Shown: piece after piece, positions 52,191 through 60,773 of the stretch
Layout: the number at the start of each line of letters is the position of its first letter
Position numbering within the stretch: the stretch's first letter is position 1
The notes under the pieces: generated by a model
What the model saw: only the letters and a program-made list of their open reading frames with translations
What the model was told of the DNA's origin: nothing
The model's database searches: none
Made by a program: the position numbers and the translations under genes
NCBI GenBank assembly: GCA_934501535.1
Contig: CAKSUM010000002.1
Span: forward strand, 1-64,000
DNA: 64,000 bases
From: an uncultured Clostridia bacterium
GTDB lineage: Bacteria; Bacillota; Clostridia; UBA1381
Direction of reading: 5' to 3'

Positions 52191-53198
52191 CTACACCTCT
52201 TTAATATATTTTTTATATTCACCGGTTTGAATTCTTTTCACCCAATCCGGATTTTCACAATACCATTTTATTGTCCGATTAATTCCCTCCGAAAAATCAG
52301 TTGCAGGCTTCCAGCCGAGCGCGCTTTGCAGTTTTTCGGAATTTATTGCATAGCGTCTGTCATGCCCGGGTCTGTCTTTCACAAAAGTGATAAGGGAGTC
52401 GGGTTTGTCAAGCTCACCGAGTATTGTTCGGACAACCTCAATATTCGATTTTTCGCTGTTTCCGCCTATGTTGTAAATCTCGCCGATTTTTCCGCTGCGC
52501 ACAATCATGTCGATCGCGCGGCAATGATCGGTAACATACAGCCAGTCGCGCACGTTTTTTCCGTCGCCGTATACCGGGAGCGGTTTGTCATTCAGCGCTT
52601 TCATAATCATAAGCGGTATCAGCTTTTCGGGGAACTGATGCGGCCCGAGATTGTTGGAACACCTCGAAACCGTAACGGGCGTACCGTAGGTTCGGAAATA
52701 TGCCGTGCACAGCATATCCGCCGCGGCTTTCGATGCCGAGTACGGACTGGAGGGCTTTATCGGCGATTGTTCGTCGAATTTCAAATCGGGTCTGTCGATA
52801 GGCAAATCACCGTAAACCTCGTCGGTTGAAACCTGGTGAAACCGCTTTATGCAGAACAAATTTACCGCGTCGAGCAGAACCGATGTGCCGAGAATATTTG
52901 TTTTAAGAAATATTTCCGGGTTTTCGACAGAACGGTCAACGTGACTTTCCGCCGCAAAATTCACAATGCAGTCGGGATTGTATTTTTTCACGATTTTAAA
53001 AACTGCATCTCTGTCGCAAATATCCGTCCGTTCAAAATGAAATCTGCCGTCCGGCAGAAATTCCGAAATATTGTCATAATTTCCGGCGTAGGTCAGCTTA
53101 TCCACGCAGACAACCCGGTCAAGGGGGTATTTTGCAAGTATGTACTTTATATAATTTGTGCCGATAAATCCCGCACCGCCGGTAATCAAATGTATCAT
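52191..53198 (-). CDS. rmlB: dTDP-glucose 4,6-dehydratase RmlB
   Basis: 335-aa extended SDR converting dTDP-glucose to dTDP-4-keto-6-deoxyglucose. NAD motif GGAGFIGTNYIKY, substrate/catalytic region STDEVYGDLP (Thr-Asp-Glu), YSASK (Tyr-Lys) and NNLGPHQFPEKLIP. The start overlaps rmlA by 4 nt. Its product feeds WecE in the same operon, while the rhamnose enzymes RmlC and RmlD are absent here. Confidence 0.97.
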   Translation of the reverse strand: MIHLITGGAGFIGTNYIKYILAKYPLDRVVCVDKLTYAGNYDNISEFLPDGRFHFERTDICDRDAVFKIVKKYNPDCIVNFAAESHVDRSVENPEIFLKTNILGTSVLLDAVNLFCIKRFHQVSTDEVYGDLPIDRPDLKFDEQSPIKPSSPYSASKAAADMLCTAYFRTYGTPVTVSRCSNNLGPHQFPEKLIPLMIMKALNDKPLPVYGDGKNVRDWLYVTDHCRAIDMIVRSGKIGEIYNIGGNSEKSNIEVVRTILGELDKPDSLITFVKDRPGHDRRYAINSEKLQSALGWKPATDFSEGINRTIKWYCENPDWVKRIQTGEYKKYIKEV

Positions 53199-54067
53199 GC
53201 GTTATCACCTGCCAGTCTTAAAATATATTTACCGTATTCGCTGTTTTGCAATTCTTTTCCCAATGCGAAAAACCGGTTATCGTCAATAAAATGTCTGCGC
53301 CATGCGATTTCCTCGATGCAGGATATGTAATATCCCTGCTTTTCCTGTATCATACCCACAAATTCGCCGGCTTCGTGAAGCGCGTAGGGACTGCCCGTAT
53401 CGAACCATGCCATTCCGCGGCCGAATAATTTGATTTTTAAGCGATTGCGCTTTATGTATTCGTTGTTAACGGCGGTAATTTCAAGCTCGCCGCGATTTGA
53501 CGGCTTGAGACTTTTTGCTATTTCAACAACGTTGTTGTCATAAAAGTAAAGTCCGGGTACGGCGTATTTTGATTTGGGTATTTTCGGTTTTTCTTCTATT
53601 GATATAACGTTTCCGTCCGTGTCAAATTCACATACGCCGAAAGCCGACGGGTTGTTTACCGGATAACCGAATATGAAGGCTCCGTCCAGTTCGCGCACGG
53701 CCGACTGTAAGGTTTTGGTAAGGTCTTGCCCGTAAAACAGGTTGTCGCCGAGGACGAGACACACACTATCGCCGCCTATAAAGCTTTCGCCGATCAGAAA
53801 GGCGTCCGCCAGACCTCTCGGGGCGTCCTGCGCCGCATACGATATGTTAAGCCCCAGCTTTTCCCCCGTACCGAAAAGCCTTTCAAAGGCATGTAAATCC
53901 TCCGGTGTGGAAATTATCAAAATATCTCTTATATCAGCGAGCATAAGCGTTGACAGCGGATAATAAATCATTGGCTTGTCATATACCGGCAGAAGCTGTT
54001 TAACCAAGGCTCTGGTTGCCGGATAAAGGCGCGTTCCGCTGCCGCCTGCTAATATTATTCCTTTCAT
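53195..54067 (-). CDS. rmlA: Glucose-1-phosphate thymidylyltransferase RmlA
   Basis: 290-aa nucleotidyltransferase making dTDP-glucose from glucose-1-phosphate and dTTP. Signature GGSGTRLYPAT, then KQLLPVYDKPMIYYPLSTLM, LVLGDNLFYGQDL, EEKPKIPKSKYAVPGLYFYD and the tail NDNRFFALGKEL-like region. Full-length. It begins 2 nt after the preceding small gene. First committed step of the operon's sugar pathway. Confidence 0.97.
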   Translation of the reverse strand: MKGIILAGGSGTRLYPATRALVKQLLPVYDKPMIYYPLSTLMLADIRDILIISTPEDLHAFERLFGTGEKLGLNISYAAQDAPRGLADAFLIGESFIGGDSVCLVLGDNLFYGQDLTKTLQSAVRELDGAFIFGYPVNNPSAFGVCEFDTDGNVISIEEKPKIPKSKYAVPGLYFYDNNVVEIAKSLKPSNRGELEITAVNNEYIKRNRLKIKLFGRGMAWFDTGSPYALHEAGEFVGMIQEKQGYYISCIEEIAWRRHFIDDNRFFALGKELQNSEYGKYILRLAGDNA

Positions 54068-54069
54068 AA

Positions 54070-54369
54070 TTAATTACCCCGTTCCGTATTGAGCTGCATT
54101 TCGGTGTTGACGGGCTGCGCATTTCTTTCCAGCAGCAGCTGGTCTGTTTTGTTCCGCAGCAGCAGGAGCATATCCAGCTCTTTCAGCGTAATATCAAGAC
54201 CTTCTTTGCCGAATAATGACAACATTCTCGACAGATACTCCGTGCCGGTTATATCGTTTCTGCATAATGCGAGATTTTTAAGCTCCTCTTTCAGTTTCTC
54301 GTTGGTATCCAATTCATAATTAAATTTTGCCACTTTATCGAATGTCACTTTTTTCTTTCTGAAAAACAT
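54070..54369 (-). CDS. Small coiled protein of unknown function at the operon head
   Basis: 99 aa, mostly charged helix with a Leu-rich centre (LKELDMLLLLRNKTDQLLLERN). No membrane segment and no recognisable domain. ATG 54369 has GGAGG 7 nt upstream; an in-frame GTG at 54378 lies inside that site. As first gene of the glycan operon it may be a cytoplasmic regulator or assembly factor, but this is a guess. Confidence 0.6.
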   Translation of the reverse strand: MFFRKKKVTFDKVAKFNYELDTNEKLKEELKNLALCRNDITGTEYLSRMLSLFGKEGLDITLKELDMLLLLRNKTDQLLLERNAQPVNTEMQLNTERGN

Positions 54370-54404
54370 TTTTTTCACCTCCGAGAAATTCTATAATATA
54401 AGTA

Positions 54405-54435
54405 TAATAAAAAAACCGCCCTTTCGGACGGTTTT
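54405..54435 (-). terminator. Terminator after the LytTR sensor kinase
   Basis: On the minus strand AAAACCG (54435-54429) pairs with CGGTTTT (54418-54412), with partly paired CC/GG inside, followed by seven T residues and more T-rich sequence. Confidence 0.75.
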
Positions 54436-54438
54436 GGT

Positions 54439-54469
54439 CATAATTGGTCGATTTTGATACATAATTGGT
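54439..54469 (-). promoter_or_regulatory. Candidate LytTR operator upstream of the glycan operon
   Basis: ACCAATTATG on the minus strand occurs at 54448-54439 and 54469-54460, 21 bp apart, i.e. the same face of the helix. LytTR regulators bind 9-bp direct repeats with this spacing, and ACCAATTAT matches 7 of 9 positions of the AgrA-type consensus as I recall it. The nearest possible -10 (TATACT, 54406-54401) lacks a good -35, as expected for an activated promoter. It sits between the kinase gene and the operon. Confidence 0.6.
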
Positions 54470-54480
54470 ATTGGTGGGAT

Positions 54481-55752
54481 TTAAGAATTTAAAATAATGC
54501 AAGCGGTTAATATCCCGTTATCAAGACTGTATTTGATGTCGCCGTTATATTTTCGTATTGCGGAAAGCATGCCGGCAATTCCGATACCGCGGTTTTTGAG
54601 CATATTGTTTTCTATTGAAATATTCGGACGGCAGGGGTTGCTGCATACAATGACGGTTTTATCCGCGACCGTTCGTATATTCACTTTTATATCGCCGCGT
54701 GATTTACATTCGATACAGCCGTTTACGGCATTTTCCAGCAGGTTCGATAAAACGGCGACAAAATCCATGTCGGCTATCGCGGTATTTTCCGGGGTATCCG
54801 CCTCGACGAAAACCGAAATTCCGTTCTTTTGCGCTTTTGTGTAAAAACTGTTCAAAATGGCATTAACGGTAATGTTCGGGCAAAAATCGCTCAGCTTTGC
54901 CGCGTCTAAGCTGTCATTATATTGCTCCAGATAACTCAGCGCTTCTTGAATTTCCCCTTTTTTCAGCATAGACGCAATGTTTTGATTATGGTGCCTGAAA
55001 TCATGACGCACGGTTTTTGCCGACAGCTCATGTTCCTTCGCGGTTTTGAGCTGCCCCTGCAAATAAGTGATGTTTTGGTTAATTAGTTCGGTATTGCTCT
55101 CATTTATCATAGATTGAATAGTGCCGAAAAAAACATACAGGATAGAGGCGTATATTACAACAGCTCCCGCAAAAAACGGAATATATTTGCCGAAGTTACC
55201 GTATTTGGAATTAAAAACCACCAAAAACGATGCAAATATCATCAGGAATAAAACCGAAACAACCGATATGGAGTTCCACGTTTTACGGCGTTTTCCGGAC
55301 ACGGCGCGCACCGGCGGGCGCAGAAAACGTATATAAATGAAAGCCGTCGGAATGAACAAAACGGTTCTTATGATATTTCTCGCATAATATACAGTAAGTT
55401 CCGACGCGCCCCTGAAAAATATACTGCACATTATGAGCGAGATGCAGACGAACATACTGAACACATTTGCATAGCTGATGAACAGAAAAATCTTTTTGCA
55501 TAGCGCGTCCGCAGATGTCAGAACGAAAATAAAGAAAGCCATGACAATCGTACTTGAAAATGAGACGGCATAATATCCGGCACTGTCGCCGAGTACGGTA
55601 TAAGCCAGCAATAGAAAGCAAACAAACGCCGCGCAGAAGCCGGAATAGATGAGTACGGTTTTTCGTACGGAGTATTTCGGTTCGGTCATTGCCCAAAAGG
55701 AAATCAGGTGCGAAATGCCGAGAAGAATCCAAGCCGCAAACATGTGTATCAT
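54481..55752 (-). CDS. AgrC/LytS-type GHKL sensor histidine kinase
   Basis: 423 aa. N-terminal membrane domain of about seven spans (residues 1-190), a short helix with the phosphoacceptor histidine in TVRHDFRHHNQNIAS, and a GHKL ATPase domain with N-box NLLENAVNGCIE and the G-box region MLKNRGIGIAGM. Start ATG 55752 overlaps the regulator stop by 4 nt (ATGA). Partner of the LytTR regulator; no peptide signal gene (AgrD-like) or AgrB is adjacent. The ligand is unknown. Confidence 0.88.
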   Translation of the reverse strand: MIHMFAAWILLGISHLISFWAMTEPKYSVRKTVLIYSGFCAAFVCFLLLAYTVLGDSAGYYAVSFSSTIVMAFFIFVLTSADALCKKIFLFISYANVFSMFVCISLIMCSIFFRGASELTVYYARNIIRTVLFIPTAFIYIRFLRPPVRAVSGKRRKTWNSISVVSVLFLMIFASFLVVFNSKYGNFGKYIPFFAGAVVIYASILYVFFGTIQSMINESNTELINQNITYLQGQLKTAKEHELSAKTVRHDFRHHNQNIASMLKKGEIQEALSYLEQYNDSLDAAKLSDFCPNITVNAILNSFYTKAQKNGISVFVEADTPENTAIADMDFVAVLSNLLENAVNGCIECKSRGDIKVNIRTVADKTVIVCSNPCRPNISIENNMLKNRGIGIAGMLSAIRKYNGDIKYSLDNGILTACIILNS

Positions 55753-56477
55753 TTTCTCATTGCCTCCTCACGGTAAAAATCAAAGTATTGCTCACGGACG
55801 TCATTTCGTAAACGTCTGGGAACGGGTATATTTTGCCCGTTTGTGATGATAATTTCGGTTTGCAGAATACTTTGTACGCACCTCAAGTTCACAATATATG
55901 ACGCTCCGACCGATATAAAGCCTTTAACTCCGTGAAACAGGTTTTTCATATCGGCAAGCGCGGTGTGCGTTTTGATGCTTTTTCCCGATTTCAGGTATAT
56001 TTCAACGTTATGATTTTTCGATTCCATGTACAGTACATCGTAAAGGTCGATGCGGTGTATTTCCCTGCCGCACGTCACCGATACGAACAGGCGGCTTTTT
56101 CTTTTTTCAATCACCTTGTCAAGCGTGCCGATAAGTCTTTCATTTGTGAACGGCTTTGTCAGGTAATCGTTCACGTGCAGCGCGAACGCCTCAACGGCAA
56201 AATCCGAGCTTGTTGTCAGAAAAATGATGTCTGTGTTGTCCTCGCTCCGGCTTTTGATTTCCTTTGCGATTTCGGTTCCCAGAACCCCGGGCATGCAGAT
56301 ATCGAGAAGCGCAATATCGGGAACGCCGTTTTTATTCATATCATCAAGCATGTCAAGAGGGTTTGAGAAACAGCTGACAGCAATCGGAAAATCCTGATGT
56401 GCCTGCGCATATTCGGATACAATTTGTTTGATGTTTTCAAGCTCCTTTGCCGAGTCATCACATATTGTGATATTCAT
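55749..56477 (-). CDS. LytTR-family response regulator (AgrA-like)
   Basis: 242 aa. REC domain (residues 1-120) with acidic pair CDD, phosphoacceptor Asp in ALLDICMPG near residue 57 and Lys in TKPFTNERL; then a LytTR DNA-binding domain from about 133 (LYMESKNHNVEIYL, FISVGASYIVNL). Start 56477 is chosen because AGAGG lies 8 nt upstream. It regulates, by inference, the downstream glycan operon through the 21-bp-spaced repeats at 54439-54469. Confidence 0.92.
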   Translation of the reverse strand: MNITICDDSAKELENIKQIVSEYAQAHQDFPIAVSCFSNPLDMLDDMNKNGVPDIALLDICMPGVLGTEIAKEIKSRSEDNTDIIFLTTSSDFAVEAFALHVNDYLTKPFTNERLIGTLDKVIEKRKSRLFVSVTCGREIHRIDLYDVLYMESKNHNVEIYLKSGKSIKTHTALADMKNLFHGVKGFISVGASYIVNLRCVQSILQTEIIITNGQNIPVPRRLRNDVREQYFDFYREEAMRK

Positions 56478-56521
56478 TCTCAAAACCTCTTTTCAGAATG
56501 TTATTGCATATGATTATCTGT

Positions 56522-56550
56522 AATTATATCACAAATTTGGGACTTTGTCA
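56522..56550 (-). promoter_or_regulatory. Promoter of the LytTR two-component operon
   Basis: ATGACA (56550-56545) and TATAAT (56527-56522) on the minus strand with a 17-nt spacer. Confidence 0.65.
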
Positions 56551-56591
56551 TCACTCGTAGGCGCGATTTTATAATTTTCGTCGCTATGCAC

Positions 56592-56734
56592 AATTGCCGC
56601 ATGACCTTATGGTGCATGCGGCAATAATTTAATTTACCCGGACACCGCGTGGCAGGACGCAGCATGGCAGGTCACCGTGTGACACATCATGGCACCGCAC
56701 GGCAAGGCACAATGCAACAGGTCACGGCGTGGGA
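56592..56734. repeat. Stem-loop and CACCG/GTGGCA-rich low-complexity repeat
   Basis: ATTGCCGCATG (56592-56602) pairs with CATGCGGCAAT (56614-56624), a perfect 11-bp stem. From 56643 to about 56734 short words such as CACCGCGTGGCA, CACCGTGTGACA and CACCGCACGGCA recur irregularly. No T-run follows on the minus strand, so terminator function for the GH39 gene is doubtful. Confidence 0.55.
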
Positions 56735-58078
56735 TTACAGCGTCCCTTTTATCACTGCCACCTGATTGTGCTTAAGCGTAAAGCATGACGCGTCAAGCTT
56801 TGTTTTGGTGTACATATTATACCAATCGATTAAATACACATCTGCGCTGCACGTGATGTTTGCTGAGATTTGCTCGTCATGACCGGAAATATTGCATATC
56901 ATTGCGGTGTACTTTTCGCCGTCCGAGGCTGATACGGCGTATATTCCGGGACAGTCGCAGCTGCAGTATGTCTGATTGCCGAGGGCGAGCATTTCACCGA
57001 ATGCCGCGAAGGCGTAGTATGTGCTGTACGGCTGCGCCGTAATCGGATTGAACATGCTCCCGAATGCACCGGAGTGTATTCTTGCGTCATAAAAGCACAG
57101 AATATTTGTTTTTTTATTTTGCATGGCGCACATCATTGCAGCCGCATTTGCGCATGCCTCGGAGGAGCCGTGACGCTCGTTTCCGGGCGTGGGATTCCAC
57201 TCGTTAAGCATGGTTTCGATGTTGCCGAAACCGTACTCCGTGAGCACTCTGTCCGCATAATCGGCAATTTCCTCCGCGTCAGGCACGTTGCAGTATGTGT
57301 GCCAGGAGAAAAAGTCAAGCGGCGCGTTGTGTTCTTTTATATAGGAAAGAAATCCGCGGAAAAAGTCTATGTGGTATACATGACTGATGTCCTGCGCCCA
57401 TGCGTCGGTGCGTTTCGGGGCGTCGGTTCCGTATTTTTCGGGGTCGGCGAATATGCCGTAAAATCCGCATGAACCGTATCCGCCGATTTTTATTTTATCG
57501 CCGAAACGTTTTTTTAAATGTGACGCGCTCACGGCGTACAGTCTGTAAAAATCCTCCGCGCTGCCCAGCCACATCTGATTTTTTTCGGGGGCGGGCTCAA
57601 AATCAGGCTCGTTCCATATTTCCCAGTAGGTTATGTCATAATTAAATCCGTCTGCCCAGCCCTCGCGGTAGTGCATAATAATATGCTCGCATATGCGCGC
57701 CCATTTGTCATAGTCTGCCGGCGGATAAATGCGGTACGCCTTTATGCGGTGGTAGTTTTCGATTGAAACGCCCAGACGGAAAATCGGCTCACATTCAGCG
57801 TCAAACACCGCTTTGATAAGAAGGTCGGTAAACGCAAAATCATATGCGGCAGGGTCATTTTCGTCTGCGGAAAAATCATGGAAGATGTTCGGTATATCAA
57901 CAAAAAGATTGTTCCCGAACATGCCGCCGACATCATGCAGGCGCGAATATGTAATGTTTGCGTCGGTGAGGTAGTGCATGTGTTCGTCCGACAGGGGTAA
58001 ATACGGCGGCTGACCGACGGAATTCATCGGCTTTATTTTTCCGGTTATTCGGTTGAAATCAAAAGTAATGCTTGCCAT
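56735..58078 (-). CDS. GH39-like glycoside hydrolase, probable beta-xylosidase
   Basis: 447 aa, (beta/alpha)8 clan-A glycosidase without signal peptide. Acid/base Glu in YWEIWNEPDF near residue 158, nucleophile Glu in TMLNEWNPTPG; SRLHDVGGMFG is typical of GH39 (beta-xylosidase/alpha-iduronidase type). The C-terminal 90 residues form a small beta-domain. AAAGGAGT precedes the ATG. It is cytosolic and lies next to an AraC regulator and sugar importer, so it likely cleaves imported xylosides; the exact substrate is not determined. Confidence 0.82.
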   Translation of the reverse strand: MASITFDFNRITGKIKPMNSVGQPPYLPLSDEHMHYLTDANITYSRLHDVGGMFGNNLFVDIPNIFHDFSADENDPAAYDFAFTDLLIKAVFDAECEPIFRLGVSIENYHRIKAYRIYPPADYDKWARICEHIIMHYREGWADGFNYDITYWEIWNEPDFEPAPEKNQMWLGSAEDFYRLYAVSASHLKKRFGDKIKIGGYGSCGFYGIFADPEKYGTDAPKRTDAWAQDISHVYHIDFFRGFLSYIKEHNAPLDFFSWHTYCNVPDAEEIADYADRVLTEYGFGNIETMLNEWNPTPGNERHGSSEACANAAAMMCAMQNKKTNILCFYDARIHSGAFGSMFNPITAQPYSTYYAFAAFGEMLALGNQTYCSCDCPGIYAVSASDGEKYTAMICNISGHDEQISANITCSADVYLIDWYNMYTKTKLDASCFTLKHNQVAVIKGTL

Positions 58079-58228
58079 AATAAAACGACTCCTTTGAGAT
58101 AAAATGATTTTTTATGCAAACATTTTATCATGCCGCCGGAGCCGTTTTCAAGGCTTAATATGCCGGTATGTTCGGTTTATCGCCTGAAAATGAGTAAAAT
58201 TCGGGCATAATGTTACAAAATTCCACCT

Positions 58229-60517
58229 TTATTTCTTTTTGCTGCGGTACAGTCCGCGGTACTCGCTGGGGGTAAGCCCGACCTTCAGTTTAAATGCGCG
58301 GATAAAGGTTGTGCGGTTGAAAAATCCCACCGAGCCTGCAAGTTCTTCTATTTTTATATCGGAGTTTTCAAGCAGCTCCTTGGCTTTGTCAATCCGCAGC
58401 TGTGTGAGGTAGTCTTTAAAGCTGACGTTAAGATACTGCTTTATTCTTTTTGACAGATATTTTGTGGAGGTGTTGTACTGCTGTGCCAGCTGCTCAAGAT
58501 ATATGTCCTCGGTAAAGTTTTCGTTGATGTAGGTCACAATTTCGCCTATATCGATTTTAGTTTTGGAAACCTGCATCGAGTCGGTTATTTTGTCCATCAG
58601 CTTTATAATGTAAGCTTTTATGTCATTTTCGGGGCGGCTCACGATGCTGTGCAGGATTTCAAATTCATCGCCCTCGGTTTCCGCCTCGAAACGTATGTTT
58701 TTCGTACGCATGACCTTGTAAAACGTCATTATTACGCTCACGTATACCTGCTGGCGGGATTTTTGCGGATTGCCCGAAACATTTTCAAAAACCTCCTCCA
58801 AAAATTCCTTTGCCTTATCGATGTATCCTGCCATGAGATAATTCGTCAGAATGCTTTCGCTGTTCATCGTAAAGGTGTATTCGTCCTCGGGTCTTGTGAA
58901 CACGCGCAGGGTGTTGGAATAGAATGAATTCATCAGCCCCGACATGGACTCGTTGTGCGTTTTGCGCAGTCCGTCCGTACCCTTATAGATGTTCCCGGTG
59001 TAAAAAGATATGTTGATTTTGTCGCCGTCTGCGGCAAACAGATTTTTTACGTTTTCAATGACATCATGAACACGGTCGGAGCATGCGTCATTCTCAAGGT
59101 TCAGCAAAAGGTAGAGGGTGTTGTCCTCCACGGGCAGCGTAAAGGTCGAAAAATAGCTCGCAAATACCGAATAGATTGCGTTGTAGATTTCATTCATAAG
59201 CTGCACGCCCGAATAGTTGGGAATTGCCGCCGTAAATGCACGGTTTATCGTCACGTGCATCGATATTGACAGGAAGTAGTCATAGCGGAAAATGACCTTA
59301 TTCAGCTCGTCATCGGAGGGCGGCGTGTTTCCGTTTAAAATGTCTATAAGGTACTTTTCCTGACTGAGCGGCAGCGTTATGGACAGATTGTGCTTGAGCA
59401 TTTCGTTTGCGTGCGAGATGTCCGATATTGAGCTGCCGATATAATCCCACAACGTCGAGTGCGACGCGGACGGCTTGATGTTCAGCGAGTCTATCAGCGT
59501 TATAAGGCTTTTCCACGGCGTGTATATCCTGAAAGCTCCGTACACTGCGAACAAAAACAGCGCTATAAACAAAAGCAGCGCAAAAATCGTCATTACCAAT
59601 GCGGTTTTGGCGACGGTGTTGTTTATGTCGGAGTACGGCACGGTCACCGTGTATATGTATCCCCAAAGGTTGGAACGCTTTGTCGAGGTTATGGAAAGAT
59701 AGCGTTTTCCGCCGACTTTTATGCTGTCGGAGTTGGTGTAGGTGGAGGACTTTATCTTTTTGATAAGGTATGGCTCGAACACCTCGTTTTCTGTCACCGA
59801 TTCACCGAAAGACGTGTTGTTGACAGAGTCTATCATGTAAATTTTGGTGTTGGGCGTGAATTTGTATATAAGAAACTCGTTAAAAATATTATTCACGTTT
59901 ACATTTATTATAATGAGGCTTCCCGACTCTATTCCGCCTGCCGATGAGAGCACAAGCGGAACCATGATTTTCTGCGATGAATTGTCCGTGAGCTTGCTGG
60001 GGGCGAGGATTTTTTTGGAATTGAGCGGTGAACGGTAGCTTTTAAAATATGAAATCGGATAGTTTTCATAGGGGCAGATGTCGCGGAAGTATTCTTCTTC
60101 GTCATAAATGCCGGACTGCGTTATTACAAATCCGGCATTCTTGTTGTAAATTGCAATGCTGTCGATAAGCGACGATGTGTTTTTTACCGTTTTTAAAGCC
60201 GCGGCGGCGGATAACGTGTGGGTATAATCGTCGGTTTCGGGCTTTGTGCCGGTTGTCAGCATGTACTTTATGTCCGCGTTTGCCGAAAAGAAATTCGCAC
60301 TGTTTATTATAAGGTTCATTTCATTTTCCGTCTGCTTGAGAAAATGGTTAAGTTCATTTGAATAATTTGCAATTATGAGAGATTTGTAATTGTTTATGTA
60401 GTATTCCTTTGACCCTGCTGCGAAAATCAGCGTTATGACAACAGGTATGCAAAGCATCAGAATGAGCTTTTGTATTGTCTTGGAGCCGAGCACTTTGAAA
60501 TTGGAATAAATAGACAA
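58229..60517 (-). CDS. Membrane-bound AraC-family sensor regulator
   Basis: 762 aa. An N-terminal membrane helix (LILMLCIPVVITLIFAA), a large extracellular sensor region (about 45-290, Cache-like), a second helix (ALVMTIFALLLFIALFLFAV), a cytosolic segment, and a C-terminal AraC HTH (about 660-760: LEQLAQQYNTSTKYLSKRI, then GFFNRTTFIRAFKLKVG). The start is TTG 60517 with GGGAG 8 nt upstream; the longer frame would begin before the promoter. It likely senses extracellular sugar and activates the divergent transporter. Confidence 0.85.
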   Translation of the reverse strand: MSIYSNFKVLGSKTIQKLILMLCIPVVITLIFAAGSKEYYINNYKSLIIANYSNELNHFLKQTENEMNLIINSANFFSANADIKYMLTTGTKPETDDYTHTLSAAAALKTVKNTSSLIDSIAIYNKNAGFVITQSGIYDEEEYFRDICPYENYPISYFKSYRSPLNSKKILAPSKLTDNSSQKIMVPLVLSSAGGIESGSLIIINVNVNNIFNEFLIYKFTPNTKIYMIDSVNNTSFGESVTENEVFEPYLIKKIKSSTYTNSDSIKVGGKRYLSITSTKRSNLWGYIYTVTVPYSDINNTVAKTALVMTIFALLLFIALFLFAVYGAFRIYTPWKSLITLIDSLNIKPSASHSTLWDYIGSSISDISHANEMLKHNLSITLPLSQEKYLIDILNGNTPPSDDELNKVIFRYDYFLSISMHVTINRAFTAAIPNYSGVQLMNEIYNAIYSVFASYFSTFTLPVEDNTLYLLLNLENDACSDRVHDVIENVKNLFAADGDKINISFYTGNIYKGTDGLRKTHNESMSGLMNSFYSNTLRVFTRPEDEYTFTMNSESILTNYLMAGYIDKAKEFLEEVFENVSGNPQKSRQQVYVSVIMTFYKVMRTKNIRFEAETEGDEFEILHSIVSRPENDIKAYIIKLMDKITDSMQVSKTKIDIGEIVTYINENFTEDIYLEQLAQQYNTSTKYLSKRIKQYLNVSFKDYLTQLRIDKAKELLENSDIKIEELAGSVGFFNRTTFIRAFKLKVGLTPSEYRGLYRSKKK

Positions 60518-60559
60518 AAAAACACTCCCTTTATAGTTATTTTTTATAAATATATCTTG

Positions 60560-60588
60560 ATTATACACAAGCAAGTTAAATTTGTCAA
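60560..60588 (-). promoter_or_regulatory. Promoter of the AraC-type regulator
   Basis: TTGACA (60588-60583) and TATAAT (60565-60560) on the minus strand with a 17-nt spacer. Confidence 0.85.
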
Positions 60589-60680
60589 CCGTTATGGCTG
60601 AAAAGTCCACCTTTTATAACAAGGACGAAAAGTTGAACATTATTATGGTGGATAATTGGCACGGAGTAAAAATGTAAATC

Positions 60681-60710
60681 TTGAAAAGGGTCGGGGCGAT
60701 GATTTATAAT
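60681..60710 (+). promoter_or_regulatory. Promoter of the sugar ABC importer
   Basis: TTGAAA (60681-60686) and TATAAT (60705-60710), spacer 18 nt. Divergent from the regulator promoter with about 90 bp between the two, space for AraC binding. Confidence 0.7.
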
Positions 60711-60773
60711 GAGTTCATCAAGGGCGTGCAGGAGCGCCGGAATAACGGAAAAGAAAGAGGAGGAAATTAATTT

